Shown: positions 62,665 through 64,000 of the stretch, piece after piece | Numbering within the stretch: the stretch's first letter is position 1 | How the letters are laid out: each line of letters opens with the position of its first letter | Notes under the pieces: generated by a model | What the model saw: the letters and a program-made list of their open reading frames with translations, nothing else | The model's database searches: none | Told to the model about the DNA's origin: nothing | Position numbers and translations under genes: made by a program | Assembly (NCBI RefSeq): GCF_900129325.1 | Contig: NZ_FQUP01000001.1 | Span: 1,468,615 to 1,532,614, forward strand | Source of the DNA: Kaistia soli DSM 19436 | GTDB lineage: Bacteria; Pseudomonadota; Alphaproteobacteria; Rhizobiales; Kaistiaceae | Reading direction: 5' to 3' | Length of the DNA stretch: 64,000 nucleotides

Positions 62665-64000
62665 ATGGCCAAACGCTCTAGACCATCCGGCTTCGGCGAA
62701 GCGCCGCAGGCCGCTTTCGAAGCAGACAGCTCAGCCGGGCTTTCCGGCAATATCGCCGACTGGATCGACGAGATCGCGCGCGCCGCCGATGCGCAGCCGA
62801 TCGCGCCGAAGCCGAAGCGCGCCCCGCGGGCGCGGCCGGAGCGGATGCAGCTTGTCGACCTCCCGGTCGATGAGGGCCGGAAGAAGGGCAAGGCGAAGGA
62901 CAAGTCAGCCGACAGTGGCGCCTACAAGTCTGGCCGCGGTACGTCGATCGGCGTCGCCAGTTCGGCGCGCGAACGGGCGGCCAGCGGGCTCAATCCCGTC
63001 GCCGGGCTCGACATGGGGCTTGAAGAGGCCGAGGCGTCGTCGAGCCTTGCCTCATCCTCTGTGACGGCGACCGTCGCGGCGCTGACGGCGCTCATCGAGC
63101 ATGGCCGGCAGGAGGTGCGCGACAAGACGTGGGTGCCGCACCGGCCGGAGCGGCCGCAGAAATCGGAGGGCGGACAGCCCTTCCGGATCGTGTCGCCCTT
63201 CGAGCCGAAGGGCGACCAGCCGAACGCCATCAAGGAACTGGTCGAGGGCGTCAGCCGTCAGGAAAAGGATCAGGTGCTGCTCGGCGTCACCGGTTCCGGC
63301 AAGACCTTCACGATGGCGCAGGTGATCGAGCGGACGCAGCGTCCGGCGCTGATCCTGGCCCCGAACAAAACGCTCGCCGCTCAGCTCTATGGGGAATTCA
63401 AGTCATTCTTCCCCGACAACGCCGTCGAATATTTCGTCTCGTATTACGATTATTATCAGCCCGAGGCCTATGTGCCGCGGACGGACACCTATATCGAGAA
63501 GGAATCTTCCGTTAACGAGCAGATCGACCGGATGCGCCATTCGGCGACCCGCTCTCTGCTGGAGCGCGACGACGTCATTATCGTTGCGTCAGTGTCATGC
63601 ATCTACGGTATCGGCTCTGTCGAGACCTATACCGCCATGACCTTCGGCATTGAGCTCGGTGAAAAGCTCAACCAGCGCCAGCTGCTCGCCGATCTGGTGG
63701 CCCTGCAATACAAGCGGCAGGATCTCAATTTCGTGCGTGGCAGTTTCCGCGTGCGCGGCGATACGGTCGAGATCTTCCCGGCCCACCTTGAGGATCGCGC
63801 CTGGCGGTTGTCGCTGTTCGGCGACGAGGTCGAGAGCATCACCGAATTCGACCCGCTGACAGGTCAGAAGACCGCCGACCTCAAATTCGTGAAGGTCTAT
63901 GCGAACTCGCACTATGTGACGCCGAAGCCGACGCTCAACCAGGCCATCGCCTCGATCAAGACCGAGTTGCGGGCCCGCCTCGTGGAACTGGAGGCGGCAG
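62665..64000 (+). CDS. uvrB: Excinuclease ABC subunit B (partial, cut by window end)
   Basis: The first 445 codons of UvrB, the helicase-like damage-verification subunit of nucleotide excision repair; the 3' end is outside the window. Walker A is GVTGSGKT at 207-214 and the following [73 protein letters not shown] includes the family beta-hairpin that probes DNA. E. coli UvrB has its Walker A near residue 40, so this protein carries about 168 extra N-terminal residues that are charged, Ala/Ser-rich and probably disordered, a feature I know from rhizobial UvrB. ATG at 62665 has no clear ribosome site; a possible SOS box lies just upstream. Confidence 0.93.
   Translation, partial: MAKRSRPSGFGEAPQAAFEADSSAGLSGNIADWIDEIARAADAQPIAPKPKRAPRARPERMQLVDLPVDEGRKKGKAKDKSADSGAYKSGRGTSIGVASSARERAASGLNPVAGLDMGLEEAEASSSLASSSVTATVAALTALIEHGRQEVRDKTWVPHRPERPQKSEGGQPFRIVSPFEPKGDQPNAIKELVEGVSRQEKDQVLLGVTGSGKTFTMAQVIERTQRPALILAPNKTLAAQLYGEFKSFFPDNAVEYFVSYYDYYQPEAYVPRTDTYIEKESSVNEQIDRMRHSATRSLLERDDVIIVASVSCIYGIGSVETYTAMTFGIELGEKLNQRQLLADLVALQYKRQDLNFVRGSFRVRGDTVEIFPAHLEDRAWRLSLFGDEVESITEFDPLTGQKTADLKFVKVYANSHYVTPKPTLNQAIASIKTELRARLVELEAA

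Overview
The window is GC-rich, densely coded chromosomal DNA from an alphaproteobacterium, most likely of the order Hyphomicrobiales (Rhizobiales). The genus is not certain; something near Kaistia is only a guess. Support for the order: a petABC operon with separate cytochrome b and c1 genes, minCDE preceded by a perfect TTAA-N7-TTAA CtrA-type site, UvrB with a long N-terminal extension, DUF1285, DUF6111 and UPF0262-like housekeeping style neighbours, and a MoxR/DUF58/DUF4159 operon of the rhizobial type. I see no rRNA, tRNA, CRISPR array, prophage or insertion sequence, so this looks like core chromosome with a few accessory enzymes.

Layout. 1-7.7 kb: rhamnose isomerase, two paralogous glycine-zipper lipoproteins with good terminators, a peptide-type ABC binding protein, a YbaK deacylase, a C-terminally anchored unknown protein, a phosphoesterase, a Nudix and a GNAT enzyme. 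7.7-14.6 kb (minus): moxR, DUF58, a 940-residue DUF4159 protein and a 692-residue membrane protein, overlapping end to end. 14.7-17.4 kb (plus, divergent): DUF1285, CoA-type Nudix, DUF6111, cca. 17.6-20.4 kb (minus): cytochrome bc1 operon. 20.6-21.6 kb: divergent MarR regulator and monooxygenase-like protein around two inverted repeats. 21.6-24.7 kb: an ABC exporter, an SRPBCC protein, UbiK-like factor. 24.8-32.6 kb (plus): lgt, a MidA-like methyltransferase, pgeF, a lipoprotein, prs, a small Rossmann protein, rplY, pth, ychF. 32.6-37.6 kb (minus): DUF4282 protein, GST, apt, mtnP, hemF, trmL. 37.7-43.6 kb: a second ABC exporter paralogous to the first, ilvE, and a MarR/response-regulator/histidine-kinase operon. 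43.6-48.6 kb (minus): VOC, csaA, TetR, proC, prolyl aminopeptidase, YbjN, cold-shock protein. 49-56 kb: Tat-exported dienelactone hydrolase, MFS transporter, signal peptidase I, a proline-rich SH3b protein and two luciferase-like monooxygenases. 56.2-58.2 kb: minCDE. 58.2-62.5 kb (minus): a glycosyltransferase, then a tight four-gene operon of ParA-like ATPase, SlyX, a cyclic-nucleotide-domain/thioredoxin-reductase-like protein without the redox CxxC, and a UBP-type zinc finger. 62.7 kb to the edge: uvrB, cut by the window end.

The most system-like parts that are not simple housekeeping are the MoxR operon (a chaperone ATPase with three proteins carrying intact or decayed VWA modules), the ParA-SlyX-CNB/TrxR-UBP operon, and the MarR-type and CtrA-type regulatory sites. 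All family names come from reading translated motifs, not from database searches.
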